Source of the DNA: Proteobacteria bacterium SG_bin9
GTDB taxonomy: Bacteria; Pseudomonadota; Alphaproteobacteria; Rhizobiales; Xanthobacteraceae
Assembly: GCA_002083525.1 (NCBI GenBank)
Contig: LWDM01000015.1
Location: 1-42,030 of the forward strand
DNA length: 42,030 nucleotides
Direction: 5' to 3'
Each line of letters opens with the position of its first letter. Position 1 is the stretch's first letter. Shown in pieces: positions 17,097 to 25,875 of this stretch. The notes beneath the pieces were generated by a model. The model ran no database searches. It was not told the DNA's origin and saw nothing but the letters and a program-made list of their open reading frames with translations. A program made the translations under genes and the position numbers.

Positions 17097-18782
17097 TCAG
17101 CTCGCCGCCTTGATCAGCCGGTCCGCCGCCGCCCGCGCTTCGGCGGTGATCTCGGCGCCGGCGAGCATGCGCGCGATTTCCTCGCGGCGGTGATCGGCGG
17201 CCAGCGCCGCCACGCGCGTCGCAACGCGCTTGCCCTTGTCGAGCGCGTCCTTCGAAATGAGGAGATGCTGGTCCGCGCGCGCCGCAACCTGCGGCGCATG
17301 CGTCACCGCCATCACCTGTACCTTGCCGGCAAGCCGCGCCAACCGCGCGCCGATAGCATCCGCAACTGCACCCCCCACGCCCGTATCGATTTCGTCGAAC
17401 ACCAACGTCGGCGCCGAGCCCTTGTCGGACAGCACGACCTTGAGCGCGAGCAGGAAGCGTGAGAGTTCGCCACCGGACGCCACCTTCATCATCGGCCCCG
17501 GCTTGGTGCCCGGATTGGTCTGCACCCAGAACTCGACGCGGTCGAAGCCCTGCGGGCCGGGCGATGCCGGATCGCTCTCGACCTGGGTCTGGAATTTTGC
17601 GCGTTCGAGTTTCAGCGGTGCGAGCTCGCTGTTCACGGCCTTGTTCAACTTGTCCGACGACTTGGCGCGCGCCGCCGACAGCTTTTCGGCCGCCGCCGCA
17701 TACGTCTTGTCCGCCTCGCCGACCGCCTTTTCCAGCGCCTTCAATTGCTCGGCACCGGCATCGATCAGCTTCACGTCGTTCGCATACTTCTGCGCCAGCG
17801 TGGCGAGGCCATCGACCGGCGTCGAATACTTGCGCGAGGCGGCGCGGAGCGCGAACAGCCGCTCCTCGATGCGTTCGAGTTCGAGCGGATCGAAGTCGGC
17901 GGCGACGAGCGCGGCGTTGAGATGCTGATCGGCCTCGTCGAGCGCAGTCAGCGCCGTGTCGAGCGCCTTCACCGCGGGCTCGATCAGCTCGGGCGAGTTG
18001 GCCGCGCGGCGCTCCAGCCGTCGCACGGCCGCAGCCAGCGCCGACACCGGCGATTGCGGGCCGGACACCGCCGCCTGCGCCTCGCGCAGATCCTCGGCGA
18101 TCTTCTCGCCCTGCATCATCACGGTGCGGCGCGCGGCGAGCGTCGTCTCCTCGCCGTCCTGCGGCTTCAGCGCCTTCAATTCATCAGAGGCGTGGCGCAG
18201 GTAGTCGGCCTCGCGGGCTGCGCGATCCATCGCCTCGCGGTGAGTGTCGAGCGCCGCACGCGCGGTGCGCCGCGTCTCCCACAATTCCTCGATCGCAGTG
18301 ACGTCCTTGTCGAGCCCGGCGAAGGCATCGAGCAGACGGCGATGCGTCGTCGCATCGACCAGCGCCCGCTCATCGTGCTGGCCGTGGATTTCGACCAGCG
18401 CCGCACCGATGGCCTTGAGCGTCTGCACGCTGACCGGCTGATCGTTGACGAAGGCGCGGGTGCGGCCGTCGGCGAGCTGCACGCGGCGCAGGATCATCTC
18501 GCAAATACTTCCAGAACAATTGTCGTCGAGGCCGTTGGCGGTCAGGATCGCCAGCGCCGGATGCCGCTTGGGAACATCGAACGCCGCCGTCACTTGCCCC
18601 TGCTCCACGCCCTGCCGCACCAGCGCCGCATCGCCGCGGCCGCCGAGCGCAAGCGCAAAGGCATCCAGCAGGATCGACTTGCCCGCGCCGGTTTCGCCGG
18701 TCAGCACCGCAAGCCCGCGGGCGAACTCGATATCGAGCCGCTCGATCAGGACGATGTCGCGGATCGAAAGACGCGCAAGCAT
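17097..18782 (-). CDS. recN: DNA repair protein RecN (SMC-like ATPase)
   Basis: An SMC-family ATPase of 561 residues used in double-strand break repair. The N-terminal Walker A is GETGAGKS at residues 29-36, after the typical opening MLARLSIRDIVLIERLDIEF. The Q-loop segment IHGQHDERAL follows, then a helical coiled-coil middle (about 160-370). The C-terminal half has the signature ASGGELSRFLLALKVVL, Walker B TLVFDEIDTGVGG and the H-loop AVTHAPQVAARA. It lies between bamD and ligA, a gene order I know from other Rhizobiales. I looked for an alphaproteobacterial LexA box (GTTC-N7-GTTC) in the 167-bp upstream gap and did not find one. Confidence 0.97.
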   Translation of the reverse strand: MLARLSIRDIVLIERLDIEFARGLAVLTGETGAGKSILLDAFALALGGRGDAALVRQGVEQGQVTAAFDVPKRHPALAILTANGLDDNCSGSICEMILRRVQLADGRTRAFVNDQPVSVQTLKAIGAALVEIHGQHDERALVDATTHRRLLDAFAGLDKDVTAIEELWETRRTARAALDTHREAMDRAAREADYLRHASDELKALKPQDGEETTLAARRTVMMQGEKIAEDLREAQAAVSGPQSPVSALAAAVRRLERRAANSPELIEPAVKALDTALTALDEADQHLNAALVAADFDPLELERIEERLFALRAASRKYSTPVDGLATLAQKYANDVKLIDAGAEQLKALEKAVGEADKTYAAAAEKLSAARAKSSDKLNKAVNSELAPLKLERAKFQTQVESDPASPGPQGFDRVEFWVQTNPGTKPGPMMKVASGGELSRFLLALKVVLSDKGSAPTLVFDEIDTGVGGAVADAIGARLARLAGKVQVMAVTHAPQVAARADQHLLISKDALDKGKRVATRVAALAADHRREEIARMLAGAEITAEARAAADRLIKAAS

Positions 18783-18949
18783 GAAAAGCAGTGTCCCGGG
18801 TCGGAGTGCACGGAGGTGGCAGTAGCGACGCCGGAGTTCCGGAATCCGCTGACCTTTTCTACCGCGTTCGGGATCAAAATAGGAGGCTACAGACGCGCCG
18901 CAAACGGCGGCATCAACACGTCAGTGCGGTGCTGAAAGGACCCGGGCGA

Positions 18950-19828
18950 TCAGCCGAGGCCGACCCGCTTGAAGGCGCGGCTTATGTAGGAGCCCTTGTT
19001 TTCCGTCGGCTCGCGGCCGCCGGATTTCACAAGATTGTAGGCGTCCTTGTACCAGCGGCTGTCCGGAAAGTTATGGCCGAGCACGGCGGCGGCGGTCGAC
19101 GCTTCGTCGATGATGCCGATGGCCATGTAGCCCTCGGTCAGGCGCGCCAGCGCCTCTTCCACGTGACGCGTAGTCTGATACTGCGTCACCACCGTCTTGA
19201 AGCGGTTGATCGCGCCGGTGTAGTCGCGGCGCTCGAGATAGTAACGGCCGACGTTCATCTCGCGGCCGGCGAGCTGATCCTTCGCGCCTTCGAGCTTCTT
19301 CTTCGCCGCACCGGCATATTCCGACGACGGATACTTGCGCACCACCTCTTCCAGCGAGGAGATCGCCCTCTCGGTGCGGCCCTGGTCGCGGGTGATATCC
19401 GGGATCTGGTCGTAGTGGGACGCCGCAATCAGGTACTGCGCATAGGCCGAATCGGGGCTCGCCGGATGCAGCGTGACGTAACGCGTCGCCGCGCCGATGC
19501 AGGCGTCGTAGTCGCCCGCTTCGTAATTGGCATAGGCCGAGAGCAGCAGCGATCTGCGGGCCGTGTCCGTGTAAGGGTGCTGGCGGTCGACTTCGTCGAA
19601 CTTCTTGACCGCCGCCTTGATGTCCTTCTTGTTGTTCATCAGGAACAAGCCCTCATTGTAGAGCTTGTCCGCCGGTTCATCGACGAACGCTTCTTCCTTG
19701 CTGAAGAACTTGTCGAACACCGCGCCGGTGCCGCATGCGCCGAGCGGCAGTGCCAGCACGGCAAGGCTCGCGGCGAGCCGCAGCGAGCGGGCAACCTGAA
19801 CAACCGGGACGGAAGAACGGATCGTCAT
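18950..19828 (-). CDS. bamD: Outer membrane assembly lipoprotein BamD
   Basis: An essential lipoprotein of the BAM complex, which folds beta-barrel proteins into the outer membrane. A lipoprotein signal peptide ends in the lipobox LGAC, with the acylated Cys at residue 32. The rest is TPR repeats: LYNEGLFLMNNKKDIKAAVKKFDEVDRQHPYTDTA, then YPSSEYAGAAKKKLEGAKDQLAGREMNVGRYYLERRDY in the usual BamD pattern. The chosen ATG gives 292 residues. A GTG six codons upstream is a possible alternative. It follows lpxC after a terminator and a 250-bp leader, so it probably has its own promoter and may drive recN and ligA. Confidence 0.93.
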   Translation of the reverse strand: MTIRSSVPVVQVARSLRLAASLAVLALPLGACGTGAVFDKFFSKEEAFVDEPADKLYNEGLFLMNNKKDIKAAVKKFDEVDRQHPYTDTARRSLLLSAYANYEAGDYDACIGAATRYVTLHPASPDSAYAQYLIAASHYDQIPDITRDQGRTERAISSLEEVVRKYPSSEYAGAAKKKLEGAKDQLAGREMNVGRYYLERRDYTGAINRFKTVVTQYQTTRHVEEALARLTEGYMAIGIIDEASTAAAVLGHNFPDSRWYKDAYNLVKSGGREPTENKGSYISRAFKRVGLG

Positions 19829-19871
19829 CTTCTGGCCGAAACCCACTATCGTCAGCCCTGCATACTTGTAT

Positions 19872-19929
19872 GGCCGTCAAACGGCCGCGGGCTGATCCCC
19901 ACCAACAAACCCCTGTCACGCCGACAGGG
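19872..19929 (-). promoter_or_regulatory. Two tandem hairpins in the bamD leader
   Basis: The 315 bp between the bamD start and the lpxC stop hold two short perfect hairpins close to bamD. The first has stem GGCCGT/ACGGCC with a three-base loop (19872-19886). The second has stem CCCTGTC/GACAGGG with a five-base loop (19911-19929). On the minus strand the second is followed by GTTTGTT. They would lie in the bamD 5' leader if transcription starts further upstream. Function is unknown; an attenuator or a processing site is possible. Confidence 0.35.
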
Positions 19930-20079
19930 CCGTACCCTCAGGCACCGCCTTTTTAGCCGACCGACATACGATAACCAACCGGATATGCTGACATTTCGCC
20001 TGATTTAAGGCGGTTTGCCGCAATCCTTTCCGGACGTGGTTACCGGGCGGGACCCAAGCCAAGCGGCTAAACCGAAACG

Positions 20080-20101
20080 AAAAAGCCGCGCGATGCGCGG
20101 C
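20080..20101 (-). terminator. Intrinsic terminator after lpxC
   Basis: On the minus strand, a 7-bp all-GC stem (GCCGCGC/GCGCGGC) with a three-base loop is followed directly by five T residues. It starts about 43 bases past the lpxC stop codon. This is a textbook Rho-independent terminator. Confidence 0.85.
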
Positions 20102-20143
20102 CTGCAATCAGATCAGACTCACATTGTCCTGAGGGGTTGCCCT

Positions 20144-21088
20144 TTAGGACACGTCCGGGCCGTAGGCCGGGGCCACCATGCCGCCAACAACCTCGGCGTG
20201 ACCGCGGCGGCGAACCGTTTCGCCCTCAACCACGCGCCAGGCGCTGCGATCGGACAGAAGCGCCGTAAGCACAGCGTGGTTCAGCTTGTGACCGCCACGG
20301 GTCGAGCGGTAGAGGCCGATCAGCGGCATTCCAGCGAGCGCGAGGTCGCCGACCACGTCGAGCACCTTGTGGCGGACGCACTCGTCGGCGTAGCGCAGGC
20401 CCTCGGTGTTGAGGATGCGCGTCTCGTCGAACACGACCGAATTCTCGAACGAGGCGCCGAGCGCGTAACCGGCGCTCCAGAGCTTGGCGACATCGTTCAT
20501 GTAGCCGAAGGTGCGGGCGCGCGCGATATCGCGGCGGAAATTCTGCGGAGTCAGATCGAGCACGTAGCTCTGGCGGCCGATCATCGGGTGATCGAAATCG
20601 ATGTCGACTTCGGCGCGGAAACCACCGGCATGCGGCAGCAGTTCGCCGACCGACTGGCCGATCACGACCTTCACCGGCTTCAAAACTTCAAGGAAACGGC
20701 GCGGCGCAGCCTGCTGCACGATTCCGGCGCGCTCGATCGCGGCAACGAACGGCGCAGCGCTGCCGTCCATGATCGGCACTTCCGGGCCGTCGACTTCGAT
20801 GGTGGCGTTGTCGATGCCGAGGCCACGCAGCGCGGCGAGCACATGCTCGGCGGTCGAGACCAGCGGACCTTCGCGGTCGCCCAGAACAGTGGCGAATTCG
20901 GTGGCGATCACCGCATCGGCGAGCGCCTGCACTTCGCGGTCGGCGCCGTCTGCACTGGTGCGGACAAAAATATAACCTGCATCCACGGAAGCAGGTCCAA
21001 GAACGAGAGTCGCAGGAGCACCGGAATGGACGCCGACGCCGGTCACCGAGACCGACGAGCGCAGCGTTGTTTGCCGGCTGAATTTCAT
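20144..21088 (-). CDS. lpxC: UDP-3-O-acyl-N-acetylglucosamine deacetylase
   Basis: The zinc enzyme for the committed step of lipid A synthesis, 314 residues. Zinc ligands are visible as His82 in STAEHVLAAL, and His240 and Asp244 in RHKVLDVVGDLAL. The catalytic His267 is in GGHKLNHAV. The substrate loop MDGSAAPF is present. The length fits the family (about 305-315). ATG 21088 (MKFSRQTTLRSS) is the conserved start; the frame is open further upstream, but that part is low-quality sequence. Position after ftsZ is the standard dcw arrangement. Here a strong terminator and a 384-bp gap separate it from ftsZ, so it likely has its own promoter. Confidence 0.97.
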   Translation of the reverse strand: MKFSRQTTLRSSVSVTGVGVHSGAPATLVLGPASVDAGYIFVRTSADGADREVQALADAVIATEFATVLGDREGPLVSTAEHVLAALRGLGIDNATIEVDGPEVPIMDGSAAPFVAAIERAGIVQQAAPRRFLEVLKPVKVVIGQSVGELLPHAGGFRAEVDIDFDHPMIGRQSYVLDLTPQNFRRDIARARTFGYMNDVAKLWSAGYALGASFENSVVFDETRILNTEGLRYADECVRHKVLDVVGDLALAGMPLIGLYRSTRGGHKLNHAVLTALLSDRSAWRVVEGETVRRRGHAEVVGGMVAPAYGPDVS

Positions 21089-21410
21089 GCTCGAACTGCC
21101 CACTCGACTAACCTCACACGAAACCGGATCCGGGTGGCCAAACCACTCGGCCAACCAAGGCCGAAATCCGTCTCGAAATTCCGTCTGAAGTCCCCAAAGT
21201 CGCCCCCAGCCGCTGGCCGGAGACGGGCAAACCATAGCGATTAAAGCCCGATTGGCCACTCACGCTTGTTTACCGATTGTTACCCCAAACCTGCCGCATT
21301 CGTGCCTCGCGGTAACCCGATTCAGGCGGCCCTGGCAAGCTTTCGGCGCGAGGTCATAAATTAAACAATTACAATAGCTTACATCTACCGACGTGCTTCG
21401 AAGCATTCCA
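21089..21410 (-). promoter_or_regulatory. Probable lpxC promoter region with a CtrA-like motif
   Basis: No gene is seen in this stretch between the ftsZ terminator and lpxC. At 21269-21284 the + strand reads TTTACCGATTGTTACC, that is TTTA-N7-TTAC, close to the motif upstream of ftsQ. An AT-rich block around 21355-21385 (ATAAATTAAACAATTACAAT) is unusual for this GC-rich DNA and could contain promoter elements. The sites are proposed from pattern only. Confidence 0.4.
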
Positions 21411-21445
21411 AAAAGAAAACGTCCCGGCGGAGACCGCCGGGACGT
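21411..21445 (-). terminator. Intrinsic terminator after ftsZ
   Basis: On the minus strand a perfect 12-bp stem (ACGTCCCGGCGG pairing with CCGCCGGGACGT, loop of three) is followed by TTTCTTTT. It begins 27 bases after the ftsZ stop codon. It should end most transcripts of the division cluster before lpxC. Confidence 0.9.
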
Positions 21446-21472
21446 CGCCAGACCGAGGTCTGTAACAATCCG

Positions 21473-23251
21473 TCAGTTCGCCTGACGGCGCAGGAAGGCC
21501 GGGATATCCAGGTGGTCGTCACCTGCCGCTGGGGCGACCGGAGCGGTTCGGCCATGCGAATCAAGGCCCTGCGGCGCCGGACGCTTGGCGTATTCGGACA
21601 CCGGCTCCGTGAACGACGGCATCGGCTTCTGCGGCTTGCGCTCCGGCAACGGCGGCATCTGCATCATCGGAGGACCTTCCGCGCGAGCGGCGATCGGCGC
21701 TTCCGTTTCCTCGTCACGGCGGCCGAGGCCGACATTGGCGAGACGCTGCAGCAACGACAGGCGGGTCTTCTGCGGCTCTTCAGCCACTTCGCCGTGCGCC
21801 TGGCGGATCTGGTTCTGCGCCGGCAGCGGCAGTTCGTCGAACTTCGGCATGCGCGGCGCCTTCACCGGCGCGCGCTCCGCGATCGGCGGAATGAACGTGT
21901 CCGGCACGTGCGCGTCCTTCATGTCGAACGACACCGCTTCGGTTTCCGGGAACAGCGAAGGCTTCGGCTGCGAAATCGGACGCACAGTGACATCGCCGTA
22001 GGTTCCGGTTTCGACTTGCGCCGGCGGCGCCGCGTTGATTTCAGGGGCGACAGCAGCGGCAATCGCGGCCAGCGCAGCGCGTTCGACCTTATCGGCCGAC
22101 ATGCGCGGCGGCGCAGCCGGAGCGGCCTTCGGAGCGTCAACCTTCGCGCCGGCCGAAGCGGCACGCTCGGCGAGACGCTGGTTGTCGGCCTTCAGGCGCG
22201 CGGTGAGATCGGCCAGACGCGTGTCCGGCGAACCGCCGATGGCGGACACCGGTGCGGCTGAGGTGTGGCTCTGGCGCGCAATCACGGCCTGTTCGATACC
22301 GGTGGCGACCACCGACACGCGGATGATGCCGTCGAGGGACTCGTCGAAGGTCGCGCCGACGATGATGTTGGCGTCCTGATCGACTTCCTCGCGGATGCGG
22401 GTCGCGGCTTCGTCGACTTCGAACAGCGTGAGGTCCTTACCGCCGGTTATCGAGATCAGCAGGCCGCGTGCACCCTTCATCGACGAGTCGTCGATCAGCG
22501 GGTTGGCGATCGCGGCTTCCGCCGCGGTCAGAGCGCGCTTCTCGCCCGATGCTTCGCCGGTGCCCATCATCGCCTTGCCCATCTCCTTCATCACCGCGCG
22601 GACGTCGGCGAAGTCGAGGTTGATGAGGCCTTCCTTGACCATCAGGTCGGTGATGCAGGCAACGCCCGAGTAGAGCACCTGGTCGGCCATCGCGAAGGCG
22701 TCGGCGAAGGTGGTCTTCTCGTTGGCGACCCGGAACAGGTTCTGGTTCGGGATAATCAGCAGCGTATCGACGACCTTGTGCAGCTCGCTGATGCCGGATT
22801 CGGCCGTGCGCATGCGGCGCTGGCCTTCGAAGTGGAACGGCTTGGTGACGACGCCGACGGTGAGGATGCCCATCTCGCGTGCGGTCTTGGCGATGACCGG
22901 AGCGGCGCCAGTGCCGGTGCCGCCGCCCATACCGGCGGTGACAAACACCATGTTCGCGCCCGAGAGATGGTCGCGGATTTCGTCGATGACTTCCTGCGCC
23001 GCGGCCGCGCCAACATCCGGCTGCGAACCTGCGCCGAGGCCCTGGGTGACCTGCGTGCCCATCTGGATGATGCGCTCGGCCTTGGACATCGTCAGCGCCT
23101 GCGCGTCGGTGTTGGCGACGACGAAGTCGACACCCTGCAGGCCTGCGCTGATCATGTTGTTGACGGCATTGCCGCCCGCGCCGCCGACGCCGAACACAGT
23201 GATGCGCGGCTTCAGCTCGCGAATGTCGGGAACATTGAGATTGATGGTCAT
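21473..23251 (-). CDS. ftsZ: Cell division protein FtsZ (tubulin-like GTPase)
   Basis: The Z-ring GTPase, 592 residues. The opening MTINLNVPDIRELKPRITVFGVGGAGGNAVNNM is typical of alphaproteobacteria. The tubulin signature GGGTGTGAAP is at 109-118 and the T7 synergy-loop motif NLDFADVRAV at 211-220. The globular domain ends near 320. A very long disordered linker of about 250 residues follows, rich in Pro, Ala and Arg. It ends in a C-terminal tail with DIPAFLRRQAN, the peptide that binds FtsA and other partners. Rhizobiales FtsZ proteins are commonly this long. The ftsA stop is 96 bp upstream, leaving room for an additional promoter. A strong terminator follows. Confidence 0.98.
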   Translation of the reverse strand: MTINLNVPDIRELKPRITVFGVGGAGGNAVNNMISAGLQGVDFVVANTDAQALTMSKAERIIQMGTQVTQGLGAGSQPDVGAAAAQEVIDEIRDHLSGANMVFVTAGMGGGTGTGAAPVIAKTAREMGILTVGVVTKPFHFEGQRRMRTAESGISELHKVVDTLLIIPNQNLFRVANEKTTFADAFAMADQVLYSGVACITDLMVKEGLINLDFADVRAVMKEMGKAMMGTGEASGEKRALTAAEAAIANPLIDDSSMKGARGLLISITGGKDLTLFEVDEAATRIREEVDQDANIIVGATFDESLDGIIRVSVVATGIEQAVIARQSHTSAAPVSAIGGSPDTRLADLTARLKADNQRLAERAASAGAKVDAPKAAPAAPPRMSADKVERAALAAIAAAVAPEINAAPPAQVETGTYGDVTVRPISQPKPSLFPETEAVSFDMKDAHVPDTFIPPIAERAPVKAPRMPKFDELPLPAQNQIRQAHGEVAEEPQKTRLSLLQRLANVGLGRRDEETEAPIAARAEGPPMMQMPPLPERKPQKPMPSFTEPVSEYAKRPAPQGLDSHGRTAPVAPAAGDDHLDIPAFLRRQAN

Positions 23252-23347
23252 GAGAGCCTCTCGATCGCGCGGGCGCGTGTCACGGTGCTGCCGGCGATCC
23301 GCCGGTGAGCGTTGATGGAAATGAACGATGTCGGCGGGCGATCTTCA

Positions 23348-24673
23348 TCAGAAGCCCTCCCGCAGCCATTGTCCGACTTTGCCGAAATAGCCGCCGGTCC
23401 CTGTCTTCAACTGCCGCGTATGCCGCGGTTCGATATGTTCGAGATGGACGAATTGCGGATAGACCAGAAGGCCGGCCGGCACCGCAAAGGACGCGCTCTT
23501 GGCTTCGGCGGGCAGCCGGCCGAAGCCGAGCGGGCGGCCGACGCGCACGTTGCGTCCGAGAATCTGGCTTGCGAGTTCGGGAAGGCCGGTCAGTTGCGAA
23601 CCGCCACCGGTCAGCACGACCCCTGCCCTCGGCTCTGCGGCAAAGGGGGAGTCGGCGAGGCGGTCCCTGACCATCTCAAAAATCTCCTCGGCGCGTTGCC
23701 GGATGATGTTTGTCACCGTCGCGCGGGATACGAGGTGCGGCGCATCCCGCTCGTCATCGCTTGCGGCTGGAATCTGCATCATCTCGCGCGCATCCGACCC
23801 GCCGGCAAGCACGGTGCCGTATAAGGTCTTGATTCGCTCCGCATCTGCAATGCAGGCGCCGATGCCGCGCGCTAAATCCATGGTGATGTGTTGCCCGCCG
23901 AGCGCAAATCCGCTCGCATGAACGAAACGGCCACCCGAAAACGCGGCAATCGTCGTCGTACCGGCGCCGAGATCGACCACGGCGGCACCGACATCGGTGT
24001 CGTCATCGGTCAGAACCGCAAGACCCGCGACATAAGGCGACGCCGCCATCGCCTCGATGTCGAGATGACAACGCTGCACGACGAGCATGAGATTCTTCGC
24101 CGCGGTCGCTTCGGCCGTGACGACATTCATATCCACACCGAATTGGCGGGCAACCATGCCGCGCGGATCGCGGATGCCCTTCACGCCGTCGAGCGAATAG
24201 CTGACCGGAAGCACGTGCAGCGCGGAGCGGCCAGCCGGCGTCGCGTGATGCATGCCGGTCGAGGTGATCCGCACCACATCCGATTGTGACACCGTCGAGC
24301 CATGCACATCGGCCGCGGCTTCGATGAGCTGGCCATGCAGGCGGCCGGCCGACAGGGACAGCAGAACCGATTCGACGCGGACGTTCGCCATCCGCTCCGC
24401 CAGCGCCACCGCCTGACGGACGGCCTGTTCGCAGGCATTGAGGTCGACCACCGCGCCGGCCTTGACGCCGCGCGACTGGATCTGGCTGTAGCCGATGAGT
24501 TCGATCGCATGGGTGCGGCCGCGCAACGCGTCGCTCGGCGCGCACGGCTTCATGCGCGCGATCATGCAGGCGATCTTGCTGGAGCCGATGTCGAGCGCCG
24601 CCACCAGCGCCGTGCGCTTGTGCGACATCGCCCCACGGGGCTTCGGAACTTGAATGCGCTCGCGGCCGCTCAT
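23348..24673 (-). CDS. ftsA: Cell division protein FtsA (actin-like)
   Basis: An actin-like ATPase, 441 residues, that tethers FtsZ filaments to the membrane and recruits later divisome proteins. The phosphate-1 motif ALDIGSSKIACM is at about 26-37. The connector motifs VVDLGAGTTTIAAF and VVLTGGGSQLTGLPELA follow. The C-terminus ends in an amphipathic stretch (GKVGQWLREGF) of the type that serves as the membrane-targeting helix. Its start overlaps the ftsQ stop in an ATGA junction. A second in-frame Met at residue 16 (MSHKRTAL) could be an alternative start. Confidence 0.97.
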   Translation of the reverse strand: MSGRERIQVPKPRGAMSHKRTALVAALDIGSSKIACMIARMKPCAPSDALRGRTHAIELIGYSQIQSRGVKAGAVVDLNACEQAVRQAVALAERMANVRVESVLLSLSAGRLHGQLIEAAADVHGSTVSQSDVVRITSTGMHHATPAGRSALHVLPVSYSLDGVKGIRDPRGMVARQFGVDMNVVTAEATAAKNLMLVVQRCHLDIEAMAASPYVAGLAVLTDDDTDVGAAVVDLGAGTTTIAAFSGGRFVHASGFALGGQHITMDLARGIGACIADAERIKTLYGTVLAGGSDAREMMQIPAASDDERDAPHLVSRATVTNIIRQRAEEIFEMVRDRLADSPFAAEPRAGVVLTGGGSQLTGLPELASQILGRNVRVGRPLGFGRLPAEAKSASFAVPAGLLVYPQFVHLEHIEPRHTRQLKTGTGGYFGKVGQWLREGF

Positions 24674-25653
24674 GCGTCGGTCCCCTTGCGCTTGGATTTC
24701 TTGAACAGCTCGTCGCGCGCCTTGCCCGCTTCTTCCGAGAGACGCACGGTCAGCCGGTCCGGCAGACGCATGTCGATCGCGGTGATGTCGCGCGACAAGA
24801 GCTTCTCTTCCTTGTCGAGCTTGGTCAGCGTCGTGAGCGCGTTGGCGACGCCATGCTCGGGCAGACGAATGTCGAGACCGGAGTTCATGCGCAGGTTCCA
24901 GCGGCGCTCGCCGACATAGATGACCGCCTTCACGTCCGGCTTGATCTGCGGATACTGCGCGAGCAGCGCGAGGAAATCGCGGGCGTGCGTCTGGGCGCCC
25001 TTGCCGACGACGAGCGGCAGATTGGTGAAGCGGCTGGCGACGAACGGCTCAAGCACCGCACCGTCCTCGGCAATCACCGACATGCGGCCGCCCTGCTGCC
25101 AGAGCGCGAACGCCTTGCGTTCCTTGATTTCGATCGACAGCCGGCCCGGATAGAGCTTGAGCACGGTGGCGTCCGCGATCCACGGGCTTGCCTTCAGCTT
25201 GTCACGCACGTCGGCGGCATTGAGGAACAGCAGCGAGGAGCGGCCGTTGACGCCGCCGATCGCCAGAACTTCTTCCTGCGAGAGCTGCTTGCGGCCGTTG
25301 ATCGACAGTGAGGTAATTCGGAAACCGGCGGCATTGGCGAAGGCATTGCGGGTGTCGCTCAGCGCCTCGTTGACCTTCGCAAGATGGCCGCCTTTGATCA
25401 CGCCGAAACCGAGGGTGCCGATCAGCAGCGCGACGGTCGCGGCAATGCCGAAGCGGCGCGGCAAACGGCGCTCGATCTGCAAGATCAGTTTCGGCGTGGA
25501 ATCGTCGCGCAGCGGCAGCTGCGACATCTCATGACGCGAACGAGCGGACGAACGCGCAGGCAAAAGCCGCCCGCCGAAATCGGCGGCCGGCTTCGGATTC
25601 GAACGGGGCCGTCGCGTCGTCAGCGATCGAGCGAGGCGTCCTCCACCATCCAT
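24670..25653 (-). CDS. ftsQ: Cell division protein FtsQ
   Basis: A bitopic divisome protein of 327 residues that bridges FtsA/FtsZ and the periplasmic FtsL complex. It has a long basic cytoplasmic N-terminus (about 67 residues, beginning MDGGGRLARSL as in Bradyrhizobium relatives). A single span follows at about 68-88 (FGIAATVALLIGTLGFGVI). The POTRA domain (FRITSLSINGRKQLSQEEVLAI) and beta domain with RWNLRMNSGLDIRLPE and DMRLPDRLTVRLSEEA complete the protein. It precedes ftsA in a coupled pair. A 222-bp gap separates it from ddl, suggesting an internal promoter. Confidence 0.95.
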   Translation of the reverse strand: MDGGGRLARSLTTRRPRSNPKPAADFGGRLLPARSSARSRHEMSQLPLRDDSTPKLILQIERRLPRRFGIAATVALLIGTLGFGVIKGGHLAKVNEALSDTRNAFANAAGFRITSLSINGRKQLSQEEVLAIGGVNGRSSLLFLNAADVRDKLKASPWIADATVLKLYPGRLSIEIKERKAFALWQQGGRMSVIAEDGAVLEPFVASRFTNLPLVVGKGAQTHARDFLALLAQYPQIKPDVKAVIYVGERRWNLRMNSGLDIRLPEHGVANALTTLTKLDKEEKLLSRDITAIDMRLPDRLTVRLSEEAGKARDELFKKSKRKGTDA

Positions 25654-25794
25654 TGCACGAGCTCGTTACACGTGATGCCCGCCTGAAACACGGGCTCCGG
25701 CGCAGGTGATGTCGGCTGGGTTGATGTCCGCAATGGCGCATGCCCCGGCAGCCAAGCGCACGATGCGCCGCCAGCGTTAACCTTCGGATGTCCT

Positions 25795-25811
25795 GGTAAA
25801 CAATTGGTAAA
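25795..25811 (-). promoter_or_regulatory. CtrA-like motif upstream of ftsQ
   Basis: On the minus strand the sequence is TTTACCAATTGTTTACC, two TTTACC copies giving TTTA-N7-TTTA, with a further TTAACG at 25780-25775. It lies about 140-160 bp before the ftsQ start in an otherwise empty 222-bp gap (25654-25875). In Caulobacter ftsQA is activated by CtrA, whose consensus is TTAA-N7-TTAA. The match is near, not exact. Confidence 0.4.
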
Positions 25812-25875
25812 GGCAACCCGCGCAGGTGCTGTTTTAATGCGCAGGAGGAAGGGTTTGTCGTTTGAGCCCAGGCTC

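Noticed and set aside
18783..18949. A possible LexA (SOS) box upstream of recN
   Set aside because: GTTC words are present but not at the N7 spacing of the alphaproteobacterial LexA site.
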